Source of the DNA: Falciphora oryzae
Taxonomy: Eukaryota > Ascomycota > Sordariomycetes > Magnaporthales > Magnaporthaceae
Reading direction: 5' to 3'
NCBI GenBank assembly: GCA_000733355.1
Contig: JNVV01000003.1
Span: 2,057,780 to 2,121,779, forward strand
DNA length: 64,000 nucleotides
In this document: in pieces, positions 23,613 to 36,079 of the stretch
How the letters are laid out: every line of letters starts with the position of its first letter
Position numbering within the stretch: the stretch's first letter is position 1
The notes under the pieces: model-generated
Seen by the model: only the letters and a program-made list of their open reading frames with translations
The model's database searches: none
What the model was told of the DNA's origin: nothing
Made by a program: the position numbers and the translations under genes

Positions 23613-23653
23613 CACTCGCTTTGCCCTGCTTGAGCTGTTTGCCTCTATCAATC

Positions 23654-24965
23654 ATGCGTTATTTCTCGCTCCTGTGCCTCACCACGGCTGTCACGGCCTC
23701 TTCGCTGAAATGCCGCTCCAAATCTTTCGACAACCTCGTTACATTTGGTGATAGCTATACGGACAACGGACGCCTGAGCGCCCACTTCGCGAACGGAGGC
23801 AAAGCTCCCCCGCCTGGGACCATGCACCCCGATATCAATATCACGGCCAGTGGCGGGCTTGCCTGGGGCCAGATGGCCGCGCGGGCGTCGGGTGCGAGAT
23901 ACCTCGACTATGCAGTCTCGGGTGCTACGTGCTCCAACAAGATTGTATCGCGGTTCTTGGAACCTATCGGCAGGGATTTCCCCTCGGTTTTGGAAGACCA
24001 GATCCCGTCCTTCAAAATCGACGCCGATGTGGGCGCCGGGACACTCTATGGGGGCAGTAGGACGGCAGAAAACACAGTGTACGCCATGTGGATTGGAACC
24101 AACGATCTTGGGGGCGGGAACGCCTTCCTCATTGACGAACAGGTCCCCGGGACCACCATCACGAACTTTATCGACTGCGTGTGGTGAGCTACGTGTCCCC
24201 ACCTAACCGAGAAGGGCAGAAAGCTAACACTTGATAGGAATGTGTTCGATGAGATCTATTCGACTGGTGGCCGGCGATTCGTGCTACTGAACGAGGCACC
24301 CCTCCATTTGGCGCCCCTTTACGTGCCTTCTGCGGACGGCGGTATTGGTGATTCATTTTTCTGGCCCACCAAGACGAAATACAACCAGACCGCCTATCAG
24401 CAGAAGGTTCTCCAGTACACGACTACGGTGAACACGGTCTTTGACTATGGGGTGCCCTTCAACGTGGTCGTCAAGCGGAGGTGGCCCGGGGCCAAGTTCT
24501 CGATCTTTGACGTGCACAGCCTCATGACCGACATGTCGTTGAACCCGACTGGGTATTTCGACGCCCCGGCCAACTCGACGGGGTTCTATCGCCACTGCGA
24601 CACGAAGAACGAGAACTGCGTCGACTCTACGGCGCCCCTGTCCAGCTTTATGTGGTGAGTCTTGCAAGAGCTGTTGAGCCGACGCGCATCACGCTCGTTC
24701 CTTGTAGGACCTTTAAGGTTGCGTCTGTGCCCCGGCCTGTGACTAAATAAAGAAATCGCAAATTCTTCCTAGGTTTGATGATCTTCATCCTTCTGAGAGG
24801 GCTGGTAAGGAAACAATCCTCCTCATGTCGATCACGTGATTGAATATATTACCCTGGATAGCACTTGCTGACAACCAAGCACACTCGGTCGCAGAGCAAA
24901 TTGTGGCCCAGCACTTCCTCGACGTGACAAACGGGAACTCCACCTATGGTTCCGATTATCAGTAA
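23654..24965 (+). CDS. Secreted GDSL esterase, carbohydrate esterase family 16-like
   Basis: Four exons (23654-24183, 24238-24654, 24773-24804, 24880-24965) give 354 aa. The N-terminus MRYFSLLCLTTAVTASS is a typical signal peptide. Ser34 in LVTFGDSYTDNGR is the GDSL nucleophile, GTND near residue 150 is block III, and D318/H321 in FDDLHPSE complete the Ser-Asp-His set. The length and these blocks fit fungal CE16 acetylesterases, which remove acetyl groups from [20 protein letters not shown] or other plant-wall sugars outside the cell. Substrate is inferred from family. Several N-x-S/T sites suggest glycosylation. The first two introns follow a TG|G (Trp) split codon and the short third exon keeps frame exactly. 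Confidence 0.9.
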
Positions 24966-26488
24966 AGCAGGGCGTGAGTCCCAAGGGCCAACGTGGGGGG
25001 GACAGATATTGACGGGACGAGCATTTGATCGCATCGTTCCTCGGTTATCGGAGATTCATGCCGCCCAAGTTTATCGGAGCCAAAGATTCGATCATGCTGC
25101 CTTCCTTTGGGAACCGGGACAGTCCTCCCGGAGAGAAGCTTGCTAGCCTAGGCTCATCTTACAATTTGTAATATTCTGGTACCGCTGATCGCTCGCGGCT
25201 CCAGCGGCAGTTGGATTGCCTGTTGCTTGCTGATGTGGGCGAATTTGATGTGATGGATGGATCTCGATGTGATGGCGGTTGCGGTGCGCTGCTGAGCTGG
25301 TGGGGCAGGCGTCATGTCGCTGGACCCCTGTCGAACGCCCAAGCGCGGTCGCTGAATGGCCAGCAAAAAGTCGGCCTCGCTGTCGGATGCACGCACGCAC
25401 GCACGCTGGCCCGCTTTTCCCGCCCAGCCCCCTGCACCTGCCGGATTTTCGTGTCGCCCCAACGAAGGTTCTGTCCAGTCCATCCACTCTCACCTCGACC
25501 AGCAGCCCGCCCGCCAGCCAGCCAGCCCAGCAGCAGCAGCAATCTGGGAAGACAGTGACATCTTCGCCCGTCGACCTTGCATTGCACACACCCCCCTCTT
25601 CGCATCGCGTCTGCTCCGGGACAGCCGCCTCTTCCGCACACCCTGACGCCATTGTGTTTGTGGTAGCAGTGTGTGGCTGCGGCCCGCTCAATTTTGGGTT
25701 TGGATTCGGTGCCAACCGCCAAGCCCCTTGCTTGACATTCAAGACCGCCAGCCTGCGTGTCCGAGCCAGTCGGCCGCCGGCCAGCGACGCGGTCGCCAAA
25801 AAGGAAGATCCCGAGGATCCCTGGCCCGTGTCTGTTCCCCGGCTTCTGGGGTGCAGCACACCCGTGCTGCCTGCCTCCGTGCTCGGTCCTCCCCTCTCGC
25901 CTTCGTGAGGGCTCTTCGGGGCTGCTGTGCTTGTCTCCCCGAGACTGGCGTGACTAGACGACATAGCTGTATGTGCTTTCCCTTCGGCCAACGGGCCTAT
26001 CGTCCTCAAGGGAGGCAACCATAGAGGATTGGATGCGCCTTGGCGGTGCGCGGTGCGACCGGCAGGTAGACTGATACCTCCTCCGTGGCAAACAGGCAAG
26101 GGACCGTCATTTACTCAGGTCGCCATCCACAGGTCACCCCCAAAATCCCGTGTCCACGCCCAGCGCGCGTGTGCTGGCGTGCCACCCCCGTCCGTCCGAC
26201 CCATCCCTTCCATCCCAGCCTGCCCCAGCCATTGGCTAGTCGCATATCTGTCTTCCCCCACACCCAGCGCGCGACAGCGGAACAGCCGCGCTTCCCTGCT
26301 GAGCCTGCCCAGCGCCGCCGTGCCCTGAGCATTCCTTGATTCCCTCTGCGCGCGCCCACCCCTTCTGCTGGCACGCACCGCACCACCTCCGTCGTAGCCG
26401 CTCCCGGCCCCCCTTCCTTGGTCGCCTTGTTTCCTCTTCTCGGCCCTCCCGCCCCTTGTCGCTCGCTTGAGGAGGCGCCCTGTCAGCC
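24966..26488. other. Upstream region of the SS18/SNF11-like gene
   Basis: This is a C-rich, pyrimidine-skewed 1.5 kb stretch, probably promoter and long leader of the next gene. Open frames exist on both strands (for example 25143-26099 minus), but they are low-complexity and mutually overlapping, so none is supported as a gene. Confidence 0.45.
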
Positions 26489-27715
26489 ATGTACCAGACG
26501 CCCTATGGCTTCTCCAACAACGGCTCGGGTCCTCCAACCTTCAACGGTGCCCCACCGCAGCAGAACCTTCACCTACAGCAGCAGCCTGGCCCTACCCCGG
26601 GCCAGCAGGCACCGTCGCAACAACATCAACACCACTCACAGCAGCCACAGCAACAGCAGCAGCACATGATGTATAGCCAGCAGCAGCAGTACGCGATGGC
26701 CGCCGCCTCCCAGGGCCACTTCCCCGGCGGGCCCAGCATGATGCCTACTGCTGGTCCTGGCGGCATGGTGCAGAATCCCGCCATGCCACCGCACATGGCG
26801 GCTGCCGCCGTCAATGGTCAGAGTAAGTTACTGCCTGCCTCTGTCCTTGCTTCTTGGGCCTCATTCCTCAAAACCTTATCGGTGCCGTCCCTCGTTGCGC
26901 CAGTGCCGCCTCGACGCGTCCGCATGCCATCCGATCTGCGTTTGTGTCGTGGTACATGCTTGGTGTAGTCCCTTTCCCCAGACGCGCCGGCGAGCGCGTA
27001 CGACACCTTCCCCATGAACAATTTCCAGCCAGCCTTGCACGCGCCCGGATTTTCTTGCGTGCACTTCATATCATGTTGTGAACCCCAGCTCGTCCGAGTC
27101 GCGGCTAGGGTTGCGGCGTCAACCGTCACCGGGCCTGCCACGCGCTGGCGATCTATGCGCGCATGGCAGCAAGCGCTTTTCGGCGGACTGCATGACGGTA
27201 TAACATAATGCTGATGTTTACCCCTCTTTTATACAGTGGCATATCAGACGCCCTACACCAGCTCCGCCTACGGCGCTGCGATCCCCTCACCCGCTGGCCC
27301 ACAACCGCAGATGACGCCCAACTTCGGCCAGATGCCCGGTGCGATGCCAGGATACGGCATGAACCCGCAAGCCATGTCGCCGCAACAGCAACAGATGATG
27401 CAACGAATGCACCCGGGCCAGCAACAACAACATGGTCATGCCATGGCACATGGGATTCCCCAGAGGCAGTTCAGTCCACCGCAAATGCAGGCACAAGCTC
27501 AGGCGCAAGCTCAGGCGCAAGCACAAGCGCAGGCACAAGCACAAGCTCAGGCGCAGGCGCAAGCACAGCAGGCTCAGGCTCAGGCTCAGGCACAGGCTCA
27601 GGCTCAGGCTCAGGCACAGGCACAGGCACAGGCACAGGCTCAGGCTCAGGCTCAGGCACAAGCTCAGGCGCAAGCCCAGGCTCAGGCTCAAGCTCAGGCT
27701 CAGGCTCAGGCTCAG

Positions 27716-27748
<33 letters not shown>

Positions 27749-28814
27749 CAGGCTCAGGCTCAGGCTCAAGCCCAGGCACAGGCGCAGGCGCAGGCTCAGT
27801 CCCAAGCCCAAGGTCCTCAAGGGCAGGGTCAACCCAACGCCGCGATGCAACCGCACCCCAATCAGTTCCAGGGGACCGCCCAGAGCCAGCAGCCGAGCAA
27901 TACACACCAGGCCAATGCCACAGTGACGACGCCGCAGACCCCCACGTTCCCACACATGAGTCACGGCCCGAATGCCCCAGACGGAGCAGCCGCGCGGACA
28001 CCTCTTAGCCCGGGAAGCCAATCGCGAGAGTCGGAAAGGTTTAGCTTGCTTCTCGAGATCAATACCGAGCTCATGTACGAGGCGCTCGTGCTCCAAAACA
28101 CGATCTTGGAGCATAAAAAGGAGAAGGACGTCATAAATGAGGCAGCTGGTGAGCCTATGGAGAGGGAACTGACGGCGGAGGAAAAGCCGATACATTACGA
28201 CTATTCCCAGTAAGTCCTTTGCATGGGCTGTTATGATAACCCGTATCTGCGACCAGACAACTGATGGCGGCATCCTTAGGGTCGATACGCGACTGCGTAA
28301 TAACCTGGCCTATCTGATGAGCTTGGCTTCCGAAGGCAAGGGTTACTATCCTTGCCCTGCGTTTCTGACAGCACCATCAATGAACTTCTCGATAAAACTG
28401 CGAAACGTGCCGATGCAGAAGCCCACAGATGGGGATCCGCACGCTGAACGAGAGGAGAGATGCAAGACGCTGAAGGCGCTCTACACTCGACTGCAGCCCT
28501 TGTACCCGGGCGTCGACTACACCAAGGAACCGATCTACCCGATAAAAAAGGAGTCCCAGGTTCAGCGGCCGGGCCCGGGCCAAGGTCAACCCCATGGTCC
28601 AGGGCAATTCCAGAGCCATACCCACCCCGGCCAGATGGGGATGGGGGCGGGAGGGCACGGCGCGCAAATGAGCCATGGCCAAAATATGCACAACCAACAG
28701 CGTACGCCGCAGAGAGGCTCGAACCAGGCGAGCCCGGCGCCGGCTCCCCATAGCACGCCCCCGATTGCAAACCTGGCAAACCCGGCACAGCAGGCGCCGC
28801 CCCAGATGGCATGA
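26489..28814 (+). CDS. SS18/SNF11-like (SSXT N-terminal domain) protein with a long Gln-Ala tract
   Basis: Three exons (26489-26822, 27237-28209, 28280-28814) encode 613 aa. The N-terminus is Gln/Pro/His-rich. Residues about 196-303 are an almost pure Gln-Ala repeat. The conserved part follows: [20 protein letters not shown], a split codon at the last intron (CA|G), then [12 protein letters not shown]. This resembles the SSXT/SNF11 helix that anchors a subunit in SWI/SNF chromatin remodellers. After it comes a block with FLTAPSMN and [22 protein letters not shown]-associated coactivator role is inferred. At the first junction A|TG forms a Met codon, so exon 2 alone has no ATG at its start. 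Intron 1 is 414 nt, long for this window. Confidence 0.78.
27488..27810 (+). repeat. In-frame CARGCN hexanucleotide array coding for poly(Gln-Ala)
   Basis: About 54 units of CAG/CAA followed by GCT/GCA/GCG/GCC encode about 108 alternating Gln and Ala residues, with occasional extra Gln. Runs of identical CAGGCT units are mixed with other synonymous units, which suggests both slippage and selection to keep the protein pattern. All three minus-strand frames stay largely open across it. Confidence 0.95.
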
Positions 28815-31499
28815 TGCGGGCGGGAGACTCTCGGACATTCTGTACCATCACCCACTCATACTCCTTTCTATTTGGCCATCTAAAAGTTGTTTACCGTGAT
28901 TCGGGCGTCGTAGGACAGCAAATCGTTTCTGCCGGTTCGTGGTTGGACCAGTGGGGGTACCTAACCGAGGGAGGGACGTCCCCTGCCTAGTTTATATGTC
29001 AATGGGGAGGCAGTTATCAGTGAGCGCGGGGTATTTCTTGGTCGGCTGCTGTTATGGCACGTTCAGCACTTGCCTGGGCGGGAGGATTCTTTGTTTTGGA
29101 TGTGCAGGCCTTGTTTATTTATTATCTTTGGTTGTGTCAACAGCAGGCGTTCTCGGGACTGGGCCCATTTGTGTTTTGGGTGTAGAATGTTGGCTTTGAT
29201 TTAGTCGGCGGTTATTATGACGACCAGATCCTGCACGGGAAACAGCGCTTGATCCCCGAGGCTTGTCAGCCGATGGAAGAAGCGCTCGGAGATGATGGCC
29301 ACATGGCTTAGTCAGCCGTCAGATCCCGGGTTCATATTTAAGGTGGTATGTATACTTGCGACGTGGAGAGTCAGCCCAGGACGTGAGCGAGTCGCTTCAG
29401 TGTTGGGGTCGCGCGCTCTCAATGGGGGAGCCATCGCCGCGATCGACGGTTTACATGGCGGAAGCGGCGTGCGGGGTGCTTCCGGTGTGCATCACGGGAT
29501 GTGGGGAAGCTTGGATAGACCTCGCTCGTCTTTCATCGACACGGGAAGATTTGTGTCGGCCTTGATCCGACTAACACGGCACGCTGCCACGCTTTGTAAT
29601 TTCGCAGCATTGGGAGACCTACTAAGTTTCACCAGCCTAAGCTATTCTTCAGCAAATCTAGGCTGGGAGGATCAGCACCGAAGCCTGCTAGGCCGAAGAC
29701 GGTGAGCTCTTGGCGCTGCATGCAAGTCATCGAAAATTTCCGCAGATCGCTGACATGGAAGCTCGGTGCCGCTTGTTCGCTGGGAGTCCAGAAGCAAGCC
29801 CTAGTCGCCGTGACTGAGGCGAGGTGGCGAAATATCGAGGAGTTCATTGTGCCTTTTGGACAATGAGGTTTCCTCAGAGTTGGAATCCTGCCCGAGTTAG
29901 TGGGTTCGCAATCCGACGTCGAGGCTGCCAATTCGCGATCTCATCTGACTATTGATCCAATAAACCAACCCCCTGCAGGCTGACAAGAGCTGACTTTGAC
30001 TGAATACAGCTGCAGCCGGCGAGTGGACCCTGCATCCATGCAGGAACCCGACCCAGCTGGCACCTACCGGGCTGGCCTAGCTTAGTGCACAACGCTGCTT
30101 GTTCTCTAAAGTGAGTGGTGGGCACCTTATTTCTTTGTGCACCGTAGTAATCCCGACGACCGATTGGTGATTTCCCTGCATTGCTCACGCAAAATGTGGT
30201 CAGTGGGATTTGCTCCGAGGGGATTTGGTAGCAAGCACCGCAGACGACAGCCAGCCAGGCGGTCGGGATGGAAGCCGCTCCCCCGCCGCTGCGGCTTCGT
30301 TGGCTGTTGCATTGCTCGCGTGTCCCAGGATGGGGTCATTTCTAGTCGCAAGTCTGTTGCCACTGGGTCGAGGCAAACTCGCAAACCGCCCCCTTGCTGC
30401 CCCCCTTTGACCCTTTCTGGAGCCCCTTCCTCCCGCAGGCGCGATGTGACCTCTCGTCGCCGCACCCACGAAGAGGGGGAGACGACGCCGTTCGCTATGA
30501 CTTTTGCTGGCTCGGCACCTGTCATAATTTGTGGCCTGGCCGGGTCCTCAGACTCGGAAGTTCGTTTCTCGCCGACTCGACTGCATCAAAACGCCATTCC
30601 ATCTGTCGAGTCCCCAGCCCACTCCGGCGCGTCCATGTTTCACGTCTGCTCATGACCCCAACCTCCCCCTCCGACTCTGCCAGTGAAACAACAGAAAAAA
30701 AAAAAAAAAAAACAGACGACAGGCAGGGCCGCCGGCGGTGAAGCTATCGCTCAAGAGGAATTTGCTGCCCGCATTTGGGAGCCGCACCTGCCCGTGTCCG
30801 GCCTGCCCTTTATTGTTATGTATTGTTCTCGAAATCCGCCCACAGCTTGAAATGAGGACGCGGGGGTCTAGCCCGCCCTTTCTCCCCAGTGGACCGACAC
30901 TGCTGCCAACCCTTGTCAAAAATAGTCGCTCGACCTTTTAGGTGCCCTTCTGTGTCTTTCCCTCTCTGCTCGGCGTTATTCGTGCACTGGGCGACGGCGC
31001 CAGCGAAGAATCGTGCTGTTGCCCGCTGTTGGGCCAGGGATTCCAACTGGCCGCATGATCTGTGCTTGCCAATTTCGGAACATCCCTCACGACCTCAACC
31101 AAGCTTGGGCTACCGGCAAGTATCTGCTGGCCAAAGGGAAGGAAAAAAAAAAAAGAAGCGCCCTGATCTCCCGTCCTTCCCTGCCCTCCTACCTAACCCA
31201 CCAACCTTTTATCCACCCACCGGTCCCCTGGTTCCGTCCCTCTGGAGATCGGTTGGCGCCTTGGGTTGGCCCACGATATTTGGGAGCCCCCAATTCTCCC
31301 CCTTTTTTTTTTCTTCCTCTACGTGTGTTTTTGCCCCGGGCACACGAACCACAACCACGCTCACATTCCAGCCCGACGACTGCCGAACGCCTCGTCCAAG
31401 ACGCGAGCCCGCGCCACGCCACGAAACCCTCGCCGGGCCTCCTAGATTTCGAAGCGGCGTCGCCTCCCTACAAGTCACGCCGCCAGCCCGGGCTTCGTG
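28815..31499. other. 2.7 kb intergenic region before the TBC GAP gene
   Basis: This holds the 3' UTR of the SSXT-like gene and the promoter of the GAP gene. An A18 tract lies at 30695-30712, and pyrimidine-rich leader-like sequence lies at 31150-31480. A string near 29903 faintly resembles a tRNA T-arm, but no acceptor or anticodon arm fits. No gene is supported. Confidence 0.45.
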
Positions 31500-34400
31500 A
31501 TGGAGCCTGGGCAATACTACTACCCCGGGGACTCTCAGGTGCCCCAAAGCGCCCCGTTCCCCGTCCTGCAGAGCTCCCCGTTCCCGGTATGGCAGCCGTC
31601 GTTCGAGCCGATGCAGCAGCCTGCCATGGCGCCTCTAGTCGATGACGCCGCTATGATGAGCACTGTCGACGCGAGTAGCATGCCCGCACCTCCGGCGGAC
31701 CAGCAGCAGCAACAGCAGCAGCCCGCTCCCTCGACCATACAATCGGAACCGACGCCGCCGACGCCGACGCCGATAGCACCACCGATGCAGTCATTACCCG
31801 CAACGGAGACACTTGTCTCGGCATCACCGCCCGCGATACAGCCGATTCCCGAGCCGTCGCCCATGCAAACATTTGCTCCAGCACCCATGCCCGCGGCGCA
31901 ATCGATCCTGCAGCCGGAACCCACAACACAAACACTCGCTGGAGCTTCACCGCTAGAGATGCAGCAGGCCCCGGGACCGATTCCAGAGCCGACATCCGTT
32001 CAGCAGACATCCGTTTCGGGATTGATGCTGACGGAACAGTCCATATCGGAACCGACACCCGTCCAGCAGACATCTGCTTCTTCAGCATCAATGCTCACAG
32101 AGCAGTCGATTCCCGAGCCAACACCCGCCCAGCAAATATTAGCTTCAGGATTGATGTCCACGGAACCTTCGATACCCGAACCGGCGCCTACCCAACAAGC
32201 AGTTTCTTCGGGAGCAATACTCACGCAACAGTCGATCCCCGAACTAGAGGCTGCAACGCGGACACCTGCTTCGGTGCTGCCGCTAGAGACACTACCAATC
32301 CCAGAGGCGGCACCCGTAACGCAACCGACCCCAGAATCCCCGAGCGATTCCGTTGCCGAAGAGGTTCGGGAGCCGAACACCCCGACGACCCGTGACTCGA
32401 TGGTCACAGTTCGACTCTCGGAGCCCGCATCCGTCCAGGGCGGCGACACCACCACCTTTGACGGCCGCCCTCAGCTCGCCCCCGTGCGGAGGAGTCTGTT
32501 CACGAACGAGTACACGTACACGCCGACCAACGCGATGGCTGAGGTCCTCACCGAGGAGGTTGTCGTCGACGGGCGGGCGTCTGCCGTCGTGGGAGTTGAT
32601 GCTGCTGCCGCCGGAAATAGCTTGCGGACCTTGCAGGAGGAGCTCGAGGATGGCGATGGCGCTGACGCCGACAGCAAAAGAAATGCCCCCGAAGTTGGGG
32701 AGGGGAGTGTCGATAAGCGCCCGGGAAGCACGAGATCGCTGTTGCAGCAACAAGCGCCCCTGGACATTGCAGCCGCCCTTGCAGCTGCGCCACTAGCGCA
32801 TGCTGATGATCCTGCCACAGCTGTGCCTGCCAACGTCGCAGCGACGGAAGCCGGCGACCGCTCGCCGACATCAGAAACAGAAGAGGATGTTGATTGGGAT
32901 GGCCTCAAAAAACGAGAAGACGAACAATTACGCGAGCAAGAAGCCGACAATGTAGGTGCCTTGGATTCTTAGGTGATTTTTCGGGGTTGGGTGCTGGATC
33001 CACAGCTTACTATCGCGGGCGCAATTGGGAGGCGGCGCTGCGGTGCACACCCACCCCCGAACCCCCTTCCTTTGCAGATTACTGCGAAGGCTGCTGATGA
33101 TGTCGACTAATAAACCAAATGTGTGCCCCCCGAACTATAGACTGCGTTGCTTCTTGCCCGACTGGAGCAGGAAAACGCCAAACTGGCAACGAATCCAAAG
33201 ACTGTCAAAGTCAAGACGGCCGAGACGCTGAGATCACCGCAGAGTGCTACGAAGAAACCACGGCCGCCGTCGATGGCCATGCTCCGAGACATGGTCAACG
33301 GCCCTACACCCCCCGCGCTGCGGTATTCCATGCTACCACCACCCCCAATGACGGACCTCGAATTCTACGCGGCGCTGGTCAAGGACTATGAGCAGACGGC
33401 GGCTCGCCTGCCGACGCTGCTGTCCAACAAGATCCGCAAGGGCATTCCGCCTCCTCTGCGCGGCGTCGTCTGGCAGAGCATGTCGGGCGCCCGCGATGCC
33501 GCGCTCGAGGAGGAGTTCGAACGACTCTCGGGCGAGTCCAGCCCCTTCGAGGGAATCATCGGCAAGGACCTGGGCCGCAGCTTCCCCGGCGTTGAGATGT
33601 TCCGCGACGCCGACGGCGAGGGCCAGCGCATGCTGGGCCGCGTGCTCAGGTGCTTCAGCATCTACGACCCGGAGATCGGTTATTGCCAAGGCCTTGCCTT
33701 CCTGGTTGGGCCCCTGCTGATGCACATGCCTGACAAGCAGGCATTTTGCGTGCTAGTAAGGTACGTCGCACACCGTTCTCCGGTACTGGCTCTGGGGGCG
33801 GATGGGAGCGAGCGAGCGGGTAGGGCGCACGAATGTGCATGATGGATGCACGCGGCTAACAAAACCAACATGCAAACAGGTTGATGGAAAACTACGACCT
33901 GCGCAGTTGTTTCCTGCCAGACCTTGCCGGGCTACACGTGCGAATCTACCAGTTTTCGCAGCTGCTGCGGGCCAATCTGCCCACAATATCGGCCCATCTG
34001 GATGATTTGCAGGTGGACCCTGTCTACGTTTCACAGTGGTGGCTCTCCTGTTTCGCGGTGACGGCGCCTCTGCCGATGCTCTTCCGGATGTACGACGTGC
34101 TGTTTGCCGAGGGCGTGTCGGAGACGCTGATGCGGGTAGCCCTGTCGCTCATGCGCAAGAACCAGGCTCGCCTGCTGGCGTGCAGCGAGCTCGAGGACGT
34201 GATGCAGCTGCTGCTGTCGCGCGCCTTCTGGGACTGCTACGGCTACAACGCCGACGAGTTTGTGAACGACTTTGTTGGGCTCAGCGACATGGTCGACCGC
34301 GAGAAGCTGGCGCTGCTTGAGCAGGCGTACCACCGCGAGGCGCAATTGGCCGCCACGGCTGACGCCAACCCAAGTGCCGCGCGCCAAACGTCTGATGTTA

Positions 34401-36079
34401 CCACGGCAGCCTCCCGGTTTTTGGGCCGACTCGCAACTTCAATCTCCAGCGGCTCCACTTTCTCCAGCAGGACTGTCACCGCATCGGCCACCGTCAATTC
34501 CACACCGACCACCCTGCAACCTGCACCCTCATCCAAATCATCAATTGCGACCGCGCCCAACAGCAACACCGCCGCCACCAACCCCGCCGTCGCCAACAGC
34601 AGCGACAGCAACACCTCCAGCGCTGCTGCGGCCACTACTGCAGCTGCTAATCTTAGCCCCGGCCTGGTCGCCTCGCCGCGCCCCATGAGTACGCTTCGGA
34701 GGAGCGCCTCCAAGCATAGCATCGCCTCGACCCTGAATTCCATGGAGGCGAACTCCACCTCGACTTCGTCTGCCGCAAGCGTGCTCAGCTCCGCGTCCAC
34801 CGACGCCACCTCCGTCTCGCGCGACTCGGCCGCCTCCGACGCCCCTGCCGTCCGTCGCTCTGCCACCCACCCGGCGTCCTTTGGCGGCTCCGGCTCCCAG
34901 CTGCAAGGCCCCGCCAAGACTGGCAGCTCCGACGAGCGCTACCTCAACAGCCAGATCGAGGATCTCCTCACTGCCCTTAGCGACCTGCAGCGTCAGCAGG
35001 CCCAGCTGGCCGACCAGCTGCAGCGCGAAAGGGAAGAGAGGGAGGAGGATCGCCAGGCGGTACGGTCGCTGCTCACCGGGCTGAAGCAGGCCGACATCCC
35101 CGCCTCAACACCACCCCCTGCAGATGCCACCGAGGATGGCGCTCAGACCGCCACCCCGCTCGCCGGCCTGTTCGTCATCGTGGAGGAGAGGTTCGGAGGC
35201 AGCAACAGCCCGGATGAAGATGCTAAAAGATTGTCAGCGTCGGAGACCAAGACACAACTGCGAGAACAGCTGGCGCGCGCCAAGGAACAACTGGCAAACG
35301 AGATTGCCAAGGGCCAAGAAAAAAACCGTCAGCAGGTCGATCTGGAGCAAGAGATATCCACCCTGAAGGATCAGCTTCAGGACAGCCGTTCCCACGTGCG
35401 GAATATGCACCAGGACAAACAGCGCCTGGAGAAGCAGATCCATAATATGAGGGCGCGCGCCTCGGCTGCCGAGACGGCCGCTGCCACCACTGCCAACCCC
35501 ATCCCCGAGGGCGGTAACACCGCCGCCGATTGGCTCAGCAGGGCAACAGGCGTAGGAGCAAGCCCACCCGCCGGTGCCAAGGGCGGGCTCCGCGAGCTGA
35601 AGCTCGGTCGGAGCAGGTCCACGCCATCGCAGGTCTCGACCGGGTCAATAACCATGTCGAAGCGGGCGTCCACCATGACGACGCACTCGCTCCTGCCTCC
35701 CGCTGCCGCCGAGCCGACCAGCGAGCATGAAGCACTCCTGCTCGAGCTCGTTCAGGCCAAGACGGCCGAGGCGATGGCAAGGCAGGAGGCGGACGAGACC
35801 AAGCAGAAGCTTGAGAGGTTGCGGAAGACGATTGGCATGACTCCAGAAGGGACCTCCACTGGCTCCCCTGCGGCCAACGCAGCCTCGACGGCGGCCTCGG
35901 CGGCCATGGGAATGTTTGGTCGCTTCACCACGGCCGTTTCCGAGACGGCAGCTAACAAGACTGCCTCGGCGCCGCCCGCTGCCAGCGCCACCCCGCCAGC
36001 GGCCGCTACTCCCTCGCCTGCCCCGGCTAGCGCACCGGCGACATCTGTCGGCGGCTTCTTCGGCTGGAGGCGAGGCTAA
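31500..36079 (+). CDS. TBC-domain Rab GTPase-activating protein with coiled-coil tail (GYP5-like)
   Basis: Three exons (31500-32951, 33141-33760, 33880-36079) give 1423 aa. The first 480 residues are Pro/Gln/Thr-rich and contain tandem repeats of about 21 residues. The TBC domain follows: KIRKGIPPPLRGVVWQSMSG, then the arginine finger R630 in IGKDLGRSFPG and the glutamine finger Q667 in EIGYCQG, and LDDLQVDPVYVSQWWLSCF. These are the dual catalytic fingers that stimulate GTP hydrolysis by Rab proteins. A Ser/Thr-rich linker leads to long coiled coils (LREQLARAKEQLANEIAKGQ; KDQLQDSRSHVRNMHQDKQ). TBC plus C-terminal coiled coil recalls yeast Gyp5/Gyl1, which act on Ypt1/Sec4 in secretion. The orthology is likely but not certain. 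Confidence 0.88.

Larger units (their letters stand above)
22425..23653. other. Divergent intergenic region between HIS5 and the CE16 esterase
   Basis: This holds both promoters. It includes the TGACTCA site near HIS5 and a TATATA element near the esterase. A plus-strand frame of 263 codons begins with ATG at 22800 but shows no signal peptide, domain or compositional feature of a real protein. Confidence 0.5.

Noticed and set aside
25143..26099. 318-codon minus-strand frame
   Set aside because: It is low-complexity and overlaps several other open frames in the C-rich upstream region of the SSXT-like gene. No family was recognised.
27287..28273. 328-codon minus-strand frame rich in Leu-Ser
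   Set aside because: It is the antisense reading of the Gln-Ala repeat, which leaves several frames open. It is not evidence of an antisense protein.
29895..29925. tRNA T-arm-like string GGGTTCGCAATCC
   Set aside because: The loop is one base too long, and no matching acceptor, D or anticodon arm could be built around it.
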